A stretch of 56,661 nucleotides of DNA. Source: Acidobacteriota bacterium. Lineage in GTDB: Bacteria; Acidobacteriota; Blastocatellia; Pyrinomonadales; Pyrinomonadaceae. A model generated the notes under the pieces. The model did no database searches and was not told the origin of the DNA. It saw nothing but the letters and a program-made list of their open reading frames with translations. Shown piece after piece: positions 28,840 to 37,480 of the stretch. Within the stretch, counting starts at the first letter, position 1; every line of letters starts with the position of its first letter. Both the position numbers and the translations under genes were made by a program. The stretch lies in NCBI GenBank assembly GCA_029557535.1, contig JAKQII010000259.1, positions 1-56,661 of the forward strand. The letters run 5' to 3'.

Positions 28840-30429
28840 CTAAATCCCGGCCTCCAACCGATAAACCCGCCTGAACGCGACGGCATAGGCGATCAGATAA
28901 TAAATGAACCAATTATACGCGACCGAGGCAAAGAACGATGAGATCAAATATGCGACGATGCTTGCCTGCAGTCCGACCGAAACATAGTAGAACCAGTTGT
29001 GGTCGTCTTCGGAGAACAGCGTCCTTTCGATCGCGCTCAGTTTTCTGAAAGGACTGACCATGAAAATGAGGTACGCGGCGAGACCGAGCAATCCGAGTTC
29101 GGACGAGACCTGCGTATACGCATTGTGGGAAACGAGATTGTGGATGCCGACGATCGGGAAATTGCCGATTCCGATTCCCCACGGATTGCGGAGCGTGACG
29201 ATGATCGAGCGTTCGAGCAATTCCCGGCGCTGATCCGACGAACCAACCGAGTCGAGTCCCGGAATGAAGATCGAAAGAACCCGAATCCCGAAGTTTCCCG
29301 GTGCAAGGATCAGCGCGAGTGCCGTCGCGATGACCCCGACAATTGTCACGTTCAGCCTGTTCTTTCGTCCGAGCTTCCATGCAAGAACCGCCATTGAACC
29401 AATCAGGCCGAGAAATCCGCCGCGCGAAAACGTGATGAAATTCGCGGAAACGAGAATGATCGCCGTCGCGAAATAAATGATCTTTGCTGCCTTGCTCTTC
29501 GTTGCCAGCCCGAGCGCGACCGCGAGCGGAAGCATCATGATCAGGTGCATCGACATTTCGTTCGGATTTTCGAACATTCCGCCGATGACCTCGCCGACGC
29601 GATAACCTTCGACGGTCATTTCGCCGCGCATGTACATTCCGAGCGCGAGATAACTCAGGACGACGCCGATCGAGAGCGAGAGCCACATCATTCCGACGAG
29701 GCGCCGGCGCGTCCGGATGACGTTGACCATCACGACGAACATCAGGACGGCCTTGACGAACGGCTCGTTGAACGCTTCCCAAGCCATTCCGGGGTCCTTC
29801 GCGATCGGTATCGTGATCAGCGCGATGCCGGCCATCACGAGAACGGCTTTGACTTCGGTCGGAAACGAGGTGATGTTTCCCTCGGCCGCAAACTGCGTCG
29901 GAATGAAAACGGCGAGCGTTCCGATCGCGAAGTAAAACGCGGTTGCCGAGAGGAACCCGAGTCCGGGGATCAATTCGTAGGGCCTGAACAAAACGAGGAT
30001 CGAGAACATGTAAAGCCCGATGTAGCTCAGTGTATGGCCGTTGCGGCGGAGCCAGTTCTCGTCGTTGATCAGCTTTCGGTCGCGATCCGCTATCTTTTCG
30101 GCCTTCCGGCGCTTGACCTGTTCCGCGTAGCCGAGATCGGCCTCAGGCACCACGTCCGGCCTCGATTCAGACACAAAAATTTCCGTCTGTCCGGAGGTCT
30201 CGGCAAATGAATTGCCGGGATTCCTTTCAGACGGAAATTCCTGGTTTTGCGTTGTGTAAGGGTTGGTCAGGCTTTGAGCGTGAGCGGGTTCTTGTGAGTC
30301 TTCGGTCGTGTGAGTCTGAGGTTTGGTGGATCCGGGAGGTTTCAGCGAGGATTGTTCGTGTGAGTTTGTTCCGCCCTTTTTTCCGGGCGATGAGAGGGAT
30401 CGGTAATCAAGCTTGTTTTCGGAAGACAT
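28840..30429 (-). CDS. O-antigen ligase/polymerase-like membrane protein
   Basis: A 529-residue polytopic membrane protein of the O-antigen ligase (WaaL/Wzy) superfamily. The first about 125 residues are polar and probably disordered (rich in S, T, N, Q, P), followed by about 10-12 hydrophobic segments. The large loop includes NPWGIGIGNFPIVG and HNAYTQVSSELG; the H-N-x-Y/L pattern in the last large loop is the family hallmark. It would polymerise or ligate the repeat unit on the outer face of the inner membrane. ATG 30429 is preferred to one at 30459; either is possible. First structural gene of the run, 125 bases after the regulator gene. Confidence 0.85.
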   Translation of the reverse strand: MSSENKLDYRSLSSPGKKGGTNSHEQSSLKPPGSTKPQTHTTEDSQEPAHAQSLTNPYTTQNQEFPSERNPGNSFAETSGQTEIFVSESRPDVVPEADLGYAEQVKRRKAEKIADRDRKLINDENWLRRNGHTLSYIGLYMFSILVLFRPYELIPGLGFLSATAFYFAIGTLAVFIPTQFAAEGNITSFPTEVKAVLVMAGIALITIPIAKDPGMAWEAFNEPFVKAVLMFVVMVNVIRTRRRLVGMMWLSLSIGVVLSYLALGMYMRGEMTVEGYRVGEVIGGMFENPNEMSMHLIMMLPLAVALGLATKSKAAKIIYFATAIILVSANFITFSRGGFLGLIGSMAVLAWKLGRKNRLNVTIVGVIATALALILAPGNFGIRVLSIFIPGLDSVGSSDQRRELLERSIIVTLRNPWGIGIGNFPIVGIHNLVSHNAYTQVSSELGLLGLAAYLIFMVSPFRKLSAIERTLFSEDDHNWFYYVSVGLQASIVAYLISSFFASVAYNWFIYYLIAYAVAFRRVYRLEAGI

Positions 30430-30553
30430 CAATTGTCGGCCATTTGGACAACCGTTCAAGGGACGATAACGGCTGCGGAAATTTGTTCTCGGGGTAATCG
30501 GGCAGATTTGCAGGTGTCATAGTAACACGTTCGGGCCGGATAGATAATCGAGG

Positions 30554-31705
30554 TTACACACTCACGTTTTCCCGTTCGTAAGAAATGATCGAACGGACCT
30601 TCTGCTTGAGCGCCTTTTCAAACTGGCGCGCTTCGTTGACGCCGTTGAACGAGAGCGACTGGAGGTTCGACTCGATGCGCTTGCGGTAATCGGAGACCAG
30701 CGAGTCCGAGACGCCGAGCATCTCCGCGACCTCAAGCTGTGTCCCGCTGTTGCTGGTCAGGTAGCAGTGCCAGAGGACGCTGATCATTCGATCGTATTGC
30801 TTCGCCTTCCCGCGAACACTTTTGCTGAGGCTTTCAAGAAAACCCTCGACAAACTCCGTCGCGATCGTTTCGCCTTCGCGGCGCAGGAACCCCTGTTCCG
30901 GGTTTTCTCGCGTGTCGGCGTGCTCGTATTCGAAGTGGTTGTCGTCGTCATCGTGTCCGGTGCCGCCGATCGGTACGAGGTAGATGTCCATGACCGGAAG
31001 CCGGGACATGACGAACGATCGGAGCGAGCGGACATCGACCGGCGAATCGACCGCCTTCAGGACACGGATGATGAGTTTCTCAAGATCGACGTTGCTGATC
31101 ACGATCTGTGCGTCGCCGGTACATCCGACCATGCGTGTATCGCGGCTGTGGAACGACACGACCTTGACGCGTTCTTCCATTTCCTGCACGTTGCGGCGGG
31201 TCTTGGCATCGGGCCAGTCGGCGAGTCCGTAGGTCCGGTCGGCAAGGCGTCGGTGAATCTCGGCATTGCCGATGTTGTCGAAACGTTTGAAGGTCTTGCT
31301 CGACTGGATAAGCGTCGAAATTCGGCGCGCCAGCCGATAGCTTTCGGGATAACGCTTGCGAAGTTCGGCCGTTAGGAGATTCGTGAGCTCGATCTGACTG
31401 ATCTCGGCTTCGATCTCGGCATCGGTCATTTCCGTGTCAAGATAATGCTGAAAGCGTTCTTTACCGAGAAGCGCCACGAACAGCTCTTGAGTAAGATCCG
31501 TGTAGGCGTTGTATTTGCCCTCTTCGACAAGAAAACCTGCACTCTTCGAGGCCCGAACCAATGGATGCGAAGATACAATTCGGTGCAGCTCCGCCCAGAT
31601 CTGGTTGACATCGGAGTTCTTCAGACTTTCCGTCCATTTTCCGATCTTGATCTGACGGTTTTGAATCGCCCGTGGAAGGCGTTCCTGCTTTTTGATTGCG
31701 CTCAT
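30554..31705 (-). CDS. sigma-like/HTH DNA-binding regulator upstream of the EPS cluster
   Basis: A 383-residue protein that I do not recognise with certainty. An early segment (AYTDLTQELFVALLGKERFQHYL) resembles sigma region 2. The C-terminus has a helix-turn-helix that resembles sigma region 4 (GTQLEVAEMLGVSDSLVSDYRKRIESNLQ, in parts QLEVAEMLGVSDSLVSDYRK). Between them is an unusual acidic insert (GTGHDDDDNHFEYEHAD). Lengths differ from ordinary ECF factors (about 190 residues), so it may be a sigma-related regulator. It lies in the same direction as and just upstream of the EPS genes, and divergent from a small zinc-finger protein. Control of the cluster is inference. Confidence 0.55.
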   Translation of the reverse strand: MSAIKKQERLPRAIQNRQIKIGKWTESLKNSDVNQIWAELHRIVSSHPLVRASKSAGFLVEEGKYNAYTDLTQELFVALLGKERFQHYLDTEMTDAEIEAEISQIELTNLLTAELRKRYPESYRLARRISTLIQSSKTFKRFDNIGNAEIHRRLADRTYGLADWPDAKTRRNVQEMEERVKVVSFHSRDTRMVGCTGDAQIVISNVDLEKLIIRVLKAVDSPVDVRSLRSFVMSRLPVMDIYLVPIGGTGHDDDDNHFEYEHADTRENPEQGFLRREGETIATEFVEGFLESLSKSVRGKAKQYDRMISVLWHCYLTSNSGTQLEVAEMLGVSDSLVSDYRKRIESNLQSLSFNGVNEARQFEKALKQKVRSIISYERENVSV

Positions 31706-32207
31706 AGAGATAATGTCCGATTTGAAGTGATTCTCGTGCTTTAGGTAGACATGCCCCGCCCCGCTCCAACGCGATCCTCTTCCCGATCGAGAAATGCGTC
31801 GATTTCAGACTTGCAGAAAGTTTTGTTGAGAAGGGTAGATGCTTTGATTCGATCACTGAGCAACGCGATCGATCTGGTAGGCAGCGACCGGTACTGTTGT
31901 GTGCCGATCAACTACAATCTAGATGTTAGCAATTACGAATAAATTGAGCAACACTTTTTTCTGAATTTTTTCATTGTTTAACAGTCTAGGTAAGAGTAAT
32001 GGTCTATTGAAGTTGCGTGTACGTATGTGGATCACCCGGACGGGGCGGTTCAGAGATTGGGGTTTCAAAAGGCGTAAAGTTTTGGAAGCGGACCTGCATT
32101 GCGGTTCTATTTCCCCTGTAACGCGTATTTGGGAATTCCGGAATCCATGCAGTTGTTTTTCGACCGGAACGGGAACTGCGCCAATTTTGCTAACGGGTTA
32201 AGTTGAA
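31706..32207. promoter_or_regulatory. 502-bp divergent regulatory region
   Basis: Separates the sigma-like gene (minus) from the zinc-finger gene (plus). It is markedly AT-rich at 31925-31985. A weak GG-N10-GC element (TGGAAGC then CTGCA, about 32083-32098) is the only sigma-54-like match and is not convincing. No ORF is supported in it. Confidence 0.45.
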
Positions 32208-32486
32208 ATGACTTTTTTTCGCAAGAACACAAACTGTCCGACATCGGAGAAGCTGCTCGCCTTTCAGAAGGCCGAGATCCCGGCGCGGGAGATCGACAAG
32301 ATCACCGTCCATCTCCGGTTCTGCGAATTCTGCTCGGCAGAAGTCGACCTCTATTCTCACTATCCGCAGTCGGAAGATTCCGTCGAGCGGACCGAGATCC
32401 CCGAACCGCTATACGAGCTCGCGGAAGCGCTCCTCAGCAACCGTCGGCGGGAATTCCTCGAAAGGCTCTTCGCGGAGCGGAGATGA
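32208..32486 (+). CDS. small zinc-finger protein, anti-sigma-like
   Basis: A 92-residue protein. HLRFCEFCSAEVDLY gives H35-x3-C39-x2-C42, the core of zf-HC2/ZAS zinc fingers found at the N-terminus of anti-sigma factors. The remainder is charged and helical (LYELAEALLSNRRREFLERLFAERR, in parts ALLSNRRREFLERLF), with no membrane segment. A cytoplasmic zinc-binding partner of the divergent sigma-like regulator is a natural reading but rests on context. A real anti-sigma factor usually has a membrane helix and longer C-terminus. Confidence 0.55.
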   Translation: MTFFRKNTNCPTSEKLLAFQKAEIPAREIDKITVHLRFCEFCSAEVDLYSHYPQSEDSVERTEIPEPLYELAEALLSNRRREFLERLFAERR

Positions 32487-32602
32487 CAATCGGCATTTGC
32501 ACTTCTGTACTGGATATCTGGCTTCAACATAAAACAATCGATGTATTCGTCTTGTTTCCGGCCATAATTAAGATCGGAACTGAGCCTCTTAACCCGATTC
32601 GC

Positions 32603-32937
32603 CTACATCGCCCAATTCCGGAATTGCGTCGCGCGGATCGAATTGGCTCGGTAACCAACTGAAATGATCGCGTCGAGGTTGAAAAAATCGACATCCCGCG
32701 TGACTTTTCGATCACCCTCCTGTTGAACTATTCGAATTTTCGAATAGTCCGGTCATTTGTCAGTTCGCCGTTGATGGTGTTCACACCGACCCCAAACAAC
32801 TCGGCCATCAGTTTCCGCGATAGCCATTTCGTATCGTCTTTATTACGGGCCTCGATGGTTTCGTCGCCCGCGCCGACGGCAAAGATCAGAAATTCGGTGG
32901 TGCTGTTGCGGATCAGTTTTCGCGTCGGGTCATCCAT
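32603..32937 (-). pseudogene. RhuM family (virulence RhuM) remnant, frameshifted and truncated
   Basis: Two adjacent frames together spell a RhuM-type N-terminal domain. The first frame (32937-32728) reads DDTKWLSRKLMAELFGV and ends TIRKFE then stop. The next frame continues IVQQEGDRKVTRDVD, FFNLDAIISVGYRANS and RATQFRNWAM before a stop at 32603. The join needs a shift near 32735. RhuM proteins are about 330 residues and often sit next to restriction-modification genes; here only about 110 residues remain. It starts 2 bases past the methyltransferase-like fragment. Confidence 0.75.
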
Positions 32938-32939
32938 TG

Positions 32940-33092
32940 TCAGATCTCCTCCGCGCTGATTCCTGTTGAGACCTCTCGCGCCATAGCGTTCGTGATACCG
33001 TAAAAACCGAAGTCGAGGTCGGGCTGGTTGAGTTGAAAGAGTTCGTTGAACTACTTGACGAGTTTAGAGCGAAGTTGTTCCGTGGCCGGCAT
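32940..33092 (-). pseudogene. N-terminal remnant of a type III-like DNA methyltransferase
   Basis: A short frame reads MPATEQLRSKLVK, stop, FNELFQLNQPDLDFGFYGI and TNAMAREVSTGISAEEI. The ELFQLDQxDLDFGxYRIM-type opening is typical of Mod-like adenine methyltransferases. There is an in-frame TAG (33051-33053), and nothing of the catalytic core follows. It is a decayed fragment, probably of a lost restriction-modification locus that also held the RhuM gene. Confidence 0.6.
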
Positions 33093-33216
33093 AGTACTTT
33101 TCCCGAAAAAATTCGAGTGGGCTGCCGGCGTCTTGAGGCATTCCGTGAAGAATACGCGGCATCATCGGTCCGCGAGCGCCTGGAATTCATGCGGTTTCCG
33201 CCGTCGCGTTCCCCGC

Positions 33217-33250
33217 AATCCAAAATCCAAGATCGCAAATCCAAAATTGG
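33217..33250. repeat. AATCCAA heptamer array
   Basis: Five units (AATCCAA twice, GATCGCA, AATCCAA, AATTGG) in a 7-base register, just past the end of the acyl-CoA ligase gene. Same family as 35474 and 3561. Confidence 0.8.
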
Positions 33251-33251
33251 C

Positions 33252-35081
33252 TCAGCTTCCGCAGATCTCGTCGATCGCTTCCCCGTATTTCTCGTCGATC
33301 ACGCTGCGTTTGATCTTCAGCGTCGGCGTCATCTCGCCCTTGTCGATCGAAAACTCGCGCGGCAGGAGATAGACACGCTTCACACGTTCGAATTCGCTGA
33401 GTTCTCGCGTCAGCTCGATCGCTTCCTTCTGCACGCGTTTGACGACGTACGGATTTTCGCAGAGTTCGTCACGGCTGCCGTTGTTCGTGATTCCCTCTTC
33501 GGCAAGGACTTGCTTGAGCGCGTCCCAATCGGGCACGACGAGCGCTCCGACCTGTTTTCGGCCGGAGCCGACGACGACCGGCTGCGCGATGAGCGGAGAT
33601 TGCTTTAAGAGACTTTCGACCTGGAGCGGAGCGACGTATTTTCCGTTCGAGAGTTTGAAGAGGTCCTTCAAACGGTCCGTGATGTAAAAATGGCCGTCTT
33701 CATCCCTGTACCCGACGTCGCCGGTGTGGTACCAGCCTTCTTCGTCGAGGACTTTCGCGGTTTCCTCAGGCTTGTTGAAGTAACCCTGCATCACGTTCCG
33801 TCCTCTGATGAGCACCTCGCCGTCCTTCTCAGCGATCTTCATTTCGATGCCGTCGAACGGAACGCCGATCGAACCGACCTTGTTGTCTTCGGGACGATTC
33901 GCGCACGTAATGCAGCCCTCGGTCATGCCGTAGCCCTGAAGGATCGGAATTCCCGCAGCCCAAAATGCGTACGAGAGTTTCTTCGAGAGCGGAGCGCCGC
34001 CCGAAACGAAGAACCTCAGATATCCACCGACCCCTTCGCGCCACTTGGAAAAAACGAGCTTGCTGGCGATCGCCTGTTTCGCCGCAAGAACCGCGGAGAT
34101 CGAACGGTGGCCGTCCTTCGCAGCCCAGAATTCCTGTCCGACATCGAGCGCCCATTCAAAGAGCTTGGTCTTGAACCCTCCGGCCGCGCGGCCTTTCTTG
34201 ACGATCTTGTGGTAGACCTGTTCGAAAAGTCGCGGAACCGCGGTCATGATCGTCGGTTTCACCTCCTGAAGATGGCCGGCGATCTGATCGAACGACGCAC
34301 AATAATGGATCGCCACGCCGTTCGAACAAAGTACGTAAAAAACGGTTCGCTCGAAAATATGCGAAAGCGGGAGGACCGCCAGCGAGCGGTCGCGGCTGCT
34401 GATCGGAAGTCCTTTCGAAATCGCCGATATGTTCGACACAAAATTGTCGTGGGTCAGCATCACGCCTTTCGGCTCGCCGGTCGTGCCGGAGGTATGAATG
34501 ATAGTCGCGAGATCGTCGCTCCGGACCGCGCCCAAGTGCCGGTCGAAGGCTTCCGAATCGAACTTCTCGGCTTCGACGCCGCGCTTTTCGATCTCGGACA
34601 AAAGCATCGCGCGACTCTCGTCGCCGGGAAGCGCCTCGTCATCGAAAAAGACGATCTTTTCGATCCGCTCTACGCTTTGCACGGCGCGCTGGGCGTGCTT
34701 CCACAACTTATTGCCGGAAACGAACAACATCTTCGCTCCCGAGTCCTCAAGGATATAACGGATCTGCTCAACGGCTTGCGTCGTGTAGATCGGCACATTG
34801 ACGGCACGCAGAGAAAGGATCGCCAGATCGACGATCGACCATTCCGGGCGATTCTCCGAGATGATCGCGATCTTGTCGCCCGCACCGACTCCGAGTCCGG
34901 CCAGGCCGCAGGCGATACTGCGGACCTTCTCGATCACTCGGGATCCCGAAAGATGTTCCCAAAGGTCGTTGAGTTTGTACGATAAGGCGTCCGGCCTCGC
35001 GTTGCGGCGGAACGACTCGAAACAGAAATGCGGGATCGTTTGAGGCAAATCCTCAAAGCCGATCATGTTTGCGTTTATCAT
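33252..35081 (-). CDS. fadD: long-chain acyl-CoA synthetase (AMP-forming)
   Basis: A 609-residue adenylate-forming enzyme that activates fatty acids with ATP and CoA. The P-loop is IIHTSGTTGEPKGVMLTHDN. The A5-like motif is ILQGYGMTEGCI. The hinge region has WYHTGDVGYRDEDGHFYI and TDRLKDLFKLSNGKYVAP. The C-terminal lysine region (KGEMTPTLKIKRSVI) is present. Length fits the FAA1-like long-chain ligases (about 600). ATG 35081 is used; ATG 35066 is an alternative. It lies between a decayed restriction locus and a repeat-rich gap, with no pathway partner beside it. Confidence 0.93.
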   Translation of the reverse strand: MINANMIGFEDLPQTIPHFCFESFRRNARPDALSYKLNDLWEHLSGSRVIEKVRSIACGLAGLGVGAGDKIAIISENRPEWSIVDLAILSLRAVNVPIYTTQAVEQIRYILEDSGAKMLFVSGNKLWKHAQRAVQSVERIEKIVFFDDEALPGDESRAMLLSEIEKRGVEAEKFDSEAFDRHLGAVRSDDLATIIHTSGTTGEPKGVMLTHDNFVSNISAISKGLPISSRDRSLAVLPLSHIFERTVFYVLCSNGVAIHYCASFDQIAGHLQEVKPTIMTAVPRLFEQVYHKIVKKGRAAGGFKTKLFEWALDVGQEFWAAKDGHRSISAVLAAKQAIASKLVFSKWREGVGGYLRFFVSGGAPLSKKLSYAFWAAGIPILQGYGMTEGCITCANRPEDNKVGSIGVPFDGIEMKIAEKDGEVLIRGRNVMQGYFNKPEETAKVLDEEGWYHTGDVGYRDEDGHFYITDRLKDLFKLSNGKYVAPLQVESLLKQSPLIAQPVVVGSGRKQVGALVVPDWDALKQVLAEEGITNNGSRDELCENPYVVKRVQKEAIELTRELSEFERVKRVYLLPREFSIDKGEMTPTLKIKRSVIDEKYGEAIDEICGS

Positions 35082-35139
35082 CGCTCGGTAGATTCTAGTT
35101 GATGGTCGCGATTTCGGCAAAAGGACGGAAGCCGCCTTC

Positions 35140-35475
35140 GGCCTTTGGCCGATTCCAGAATTCCAGCGGCCTCTGGCCGATTCCAGAATTCCAGCGGCCG
35201 TTGGCCGATTCCAAAATTCCAGCGGCCGTTGGCCGATTCCAGATCGCCTGCGGCGAATTCCAAGATTTCAATGCGTCCGCAGGCGGCTTGGAATCATGGA
35301 ATCGCCGAAGGCGTTGGAATACGTCCGCAGGAGGCTTGGAATCATGGAATCGCCGAAGGCATTGTAATGCGCCAGCGGCGTGGAATTCTGGAATCGCCGA
35401 AGGCATTGTAATGCGCCAGCGGCGTGGAATCCTGGAATCGCCGAAGGCATGGAATGCGCCGAAGGCGGCTTGGAA
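35140..35475. repeat. tandem ATTCCA/GGCC hairpin repeats
   Basis: About 330 bases of imperfect repeats. Four left-hand units of the form ATTCCAGCGGCCGTTGGCCG follow one another, then units such as TGGAATCGCCGAAGGC and GCGCCAGCGGCGTGGAAT in the opposite sense. Each unit has its own GGCC or GCC/GGC hairpin. A shorter example lies at 2060-2180. Confidence 0.9.
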
Positions 35476-35523
35476 TCCCAATCCCCAATCCCAATCCCAA
35501 ATCCCAAATCCCAAATCCGAAAT
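35474..35523. repeat. AATCCCA heptamer array
   Basis: Seven or so units (AATCCCA, ATCCCCA, ATCCCAA repeated, ATCCGAA) run into the stop codon of the PAS-LuxR gene. The step is 6-7 bases. Confidence 0.85.
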
Positions 35524-35524
35524 G

Positions 35525-36187
35525 CTATATGAGTCCCGCCTGTTCGGCGCGTCGGACGGCCTCGAGCCGGCTGTGTGCCCCGAGTTTTTTGAAGATGTGC
35601 TGGATATGATTGTTGACCGTGGTCCGGCTGATGAACAGGTCTTTCGCGATGTCGCTCGAGGATCCGCCGCGCGACAGGAGTCTGAGGATCTCGATCTCGC
35701 GCTTTGAAAGGTCGGTGAATTTCGTCGGCGTCCGCTTGCGTGTCCGCAACGATTCGATCTGCGCATGCGGGATATTCGTTTCGGTCACGACGAAGTCCCG
35801 CATCAGCATTTCGAAGCGCTTCGTAAGATCCGCGGGCCTCGCGATGTGAACGGTGTGCGGGGCGACCGACTTCGATTCATCGACGATCAAGACCGAGATA
35901 TTGAACCACCGCGGTTTCTCGCCGCTGCGAACCTCAAGGTCATAACTTTTCACGGGCTGCCGGTTCTGCGCCATCTGGCGTATCGAGCATCGTTCACCGC
36001 AGACCCGGCCGCATTCGTCGACTCCGTGAAGCACGTCGCTGCAGGTCTTCCCGACCGCGTCACTCTTGCCGATTCCGAACACTTTCTCCGCCGCTTCGTT
36101 CCACGCTGTGATGATGCCGCCCGGATCGAGCGCAAACGCCGCGTCCGCCGTACCGTCTACAAGCTTCTTGATCTCACTTAAACGCAT
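35525..36187 (-). CDS. PAS domain - LuxR-type HTH transcriptional regulator
   Basis: A 220-residue regulator. Residues about 5-115 form a PAS domain (LVDGTADAAFALDPGGIITAWNEAAEKVFG, in parts DAAFALDPGGIITAWNEAAE), and the C-terminus is a LuxR HTH (LSKREIEILRLLSRGGSSSDIAKDL, in parts; then RTTVNNHIQHIFKKLG). Four cysteines cluster within the PAS part (C49, C59, C63, C67: CSDVLHGVDECGRVCGERC). That may bind an iron-sulfur cluster or a redox disulfide, so O2 or redox sensing is plausible (inference). Divergent from the Rrf2 gene with about 105 bases between starts, and next to the respiratory operon. Confidence 0.87.
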   Translation of the reverse strand: MRLSEIKKLVDGTADAAFALDPGGIITAWNEAAEKVFGIGKSDAVGKTCSDVLHGVDECGRVCGERCSIRQMAQNRQPVKSYDLEVRSGEKPRWFNISVLIVDESKSVAPHTVHIARPADLTKRFEMLMRDFVVTETNIPHAQIESLRTRKRTPTKFTDLSKREIEILRLLSRGGSSSDIAKDLFISRTTVNNHIQHIFKKLGAHSRLEAVRRAEQAGLI

Positions 36188-36254
36188 TGTTCAGGTTAAT
36201 CAGAAAAATGATGCGGAATGATTATTGTTCAATGATCGAGTTGAAGGCAAATTT

Positions 36255-36280
36255 GAATGCGGAGAAAAAAATCCGCATTC
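36255..36280 (+). promoter_or_regulatory. inverted repeat, candidate Rrf2 operator or leader hairpin
   Basis: GAATGCGGA (36255-36263) and TCCGCATTC (36272-36280) form a perfect 9-bp inverted repeat with an 8-base A-rich spacer. The right arm directly precedes the ribosome-binding GAGG of the Rrf2 gene. Dyads of this size are usual for Rrf2 dimers, so autoregulation is likely; it could also fold in RNA. A related TGCGGA-TCCGCA core lies at 45677-45694. Confidence 0.5.
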
Positions 36281-36293
36281 GAGGCAATCGCTG

Positions 36294-36695
36294 ATGATCT
36301 TCTCAAAGGCAACGGGGTACGGCATTCGAGCGCTCGCATATTTGGCCCGTCAAAACGACGTCAGATTATGCGGCCTCAACGAAATTGCCGTCAGCGAAAG
36401 AATCCCTCCCGTTTACTTGAGAAAACTGCTTGGCGAACTACGGCGGCATCGGATCGTTGAATCGGTAAAAGGCGTGCATGGAGGCTATTTACTGGCCCGA
36501 CAACCCCAGAACATCACTTTGTGGGATGTATTCAGACTGCTCGACCATGACCCGTACCTTGATGAGTGTCTGCTGTGCGGCTCGCGCGACGAATCATCGA
36601 AATGCCCGTTTTGTGCTGAATGGAAGCGCATTCGGGACGAATTGATCGCTACGCTGCAAACAAAGACCATCGCCGATTACGCCCGGCCGGTGTAA
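36294..36695 (+). CDS. Rrf2 family transcriptional regulator with four-cysteine cluster
   Basis: A 133-residue winged-helix Rrf2 protein: ATGYGIRALAYLARQ, SERIPPVYLRKLLGELRRHRIVES and GVHGGYLLAR. The effector loop has C92, C95, C104 and C107 (CLLCGSRDESSKCPFC), one more than the three-cysteine loop of IscR/NsrR. It could bind an [Fe-S] cluster and sense NO, O2 or iron-sulfur status (family knowledge; ligand not known). ATG 36294 has a GAGG at 36281-36284. Placement just ahead of the bc-cbb3 operon suggests it controls respiration. Confidence 0.88.
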   Translation: MIFSKATGYGIRALAYLARQNDVRLCGLNEIAVSERIPPVYLRKLLGELRRHRIVESVKGVHGGYLLARQPQNITLWDVFRLLDHDPYLDECLLCGSRDESSKCPFCAEWKRIRDELIATLQTKTIADYARPV

Positions 36696-36821
36696 TGCTC
36701 GACGGATTCTTGTGAAAAGTTTCTCAGGCGCCGATTGGCTAGCTGCCGTTTGATTTCTAAAGCAGTACGAATTCGCCGCGACTCGAATCCCCCGGTTCGA
36801 ATCGATCAGGTTACATTTTTT

Positions 36822-37013
36822 ATGACCCTAACCTGGATCGCAATCATTGCAAGCCTTCTGATGGGAGCGGGAGCGGCGCTGATCTTCATCTTTGCCGCGA
36901 AAAGGGACTATTTCCGCGACATCGAAGAGGCGAAGTACCAGGTGTTTTGGTCGGACATCGAAGAATTGGTCAACGAAGTTGAGGAGGAAGAATCGAATGA
37001 GCGAAAAACATAA
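36822..37013 (+). CDS. ccoS: CcoS-like small membrane protein
   Basis: A 63-residue protein: one membrane helix ([24 protein letters not shown], in parts [17 protein letters not shown]) and then [22 protein letters not shown]. That is the CcoS pattern, in which CcoS helps insert copper or heme into cbb3 oxidase. The gene sits at the head of the respiratory operon rather than beside ccoI, which is unusual. Its end overlaps the Rieske start by 17 bases. No strong Shine-Dalgarno. Confidence 0.75.
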   Translation: MTLTWIAIIASLLMGAGAALIFIFAAKRDYFRDIEEAKYQVFWSDIEELVNEVEEEESNERKT

Positions 37014-37479
37014 CGCTCAGGAAGAATCGAGCGAACCTATCTCGCGGCGAAAGGTACTTGCCTGGCTGACGAGCATGGGGATCATGGGATCCGCCGTCGT
37101 GTCGGTGTTCTCGAATCTGGTGTTTATCAAACCGCGCGCGACGTACGGACAGCCGACACGTTTCAGCATCGGCACGCCGGACGATTACCCGCCCGGAACA
37201 CGCATCGCGCTCGGCGATCAGAAAGTAGCGATCATCCGTGAAGGAAGCAAGATGGCCGCGATCTCGATCACCTGCACGCATCTCGGCTGCATCGTCGGAG
37301 TTTCGGAAACAGGTTTCGCCTGCCCGTGTCACGGATCCCGTTTCGATCAGGACGGAAACGTTACCGGGGGCCCGGCTCCGAAACCATTGCCGTGGTACGA
37401 ACTTTCAATGGCCCCGAACGGCGAACTCGAAGTCGATAAAGGCAAAGAAGTTACTGCCGGCAAATGGTTTACGGTTTGA
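36997..37479 (+). CDS. Rieske [2Fe-2S] subunit of the cytochrome bc complex
   Basis: A 160-residue membrane-anchored Rieske protein. C93-T-H95-L-G-C98 and C109-P-C111-H112 supply the cluster ligands. A twin-arginine-like SRRKVLAWL at 16-24 leads into the N-terminal anchor, as in Rieske proteins folded before export by Tat. The C-terminus carries [13 protein letters not shown], the usual Pro loop. The start is supported by GAGGAGGAAG at 36981-36990, about 9 bases upstream. It takes quinol electrons and passes them to the c-type cytochrome of the same operon. Confidence 0.95.
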   Translation: MSEKHNAQEESSEPISRRKVLAWLTSMGIMGSAVVSVFSNLVFIKPRATYGQPTRFSIGTPDDYPPGTRIALGDQKVAIIREGSKMAAISITCTHLGCIVGVSETGFACPCHGSRFDQDGNVTGGPAPKPLPWYELSMAPNGELEVDKGKEVTAGKWFTV

Positions 37480-37480
37480 A

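Noticed and set aside
32083-32098. Weak sigma-54-like GG-N10-GC before the zinc-finger gene
   Set aside because: Only GG and GC match; the rest of the -24 element is off, unlike the sites at 53073 and 55819.
33033-33608. Plus-strand open frame through the decayed restriction locus and the acyl-CoA ligase end
   Set aside because: Mostly antisense to the ligase gene and passes through a heptamer array; no domain.
36775-36812. tRNA-like GGTTCGAATC sequence
   Set aside because: A T-loop-like string appears, but T-stem and acceptor pairing fail and no anticodon arm can be drawn.
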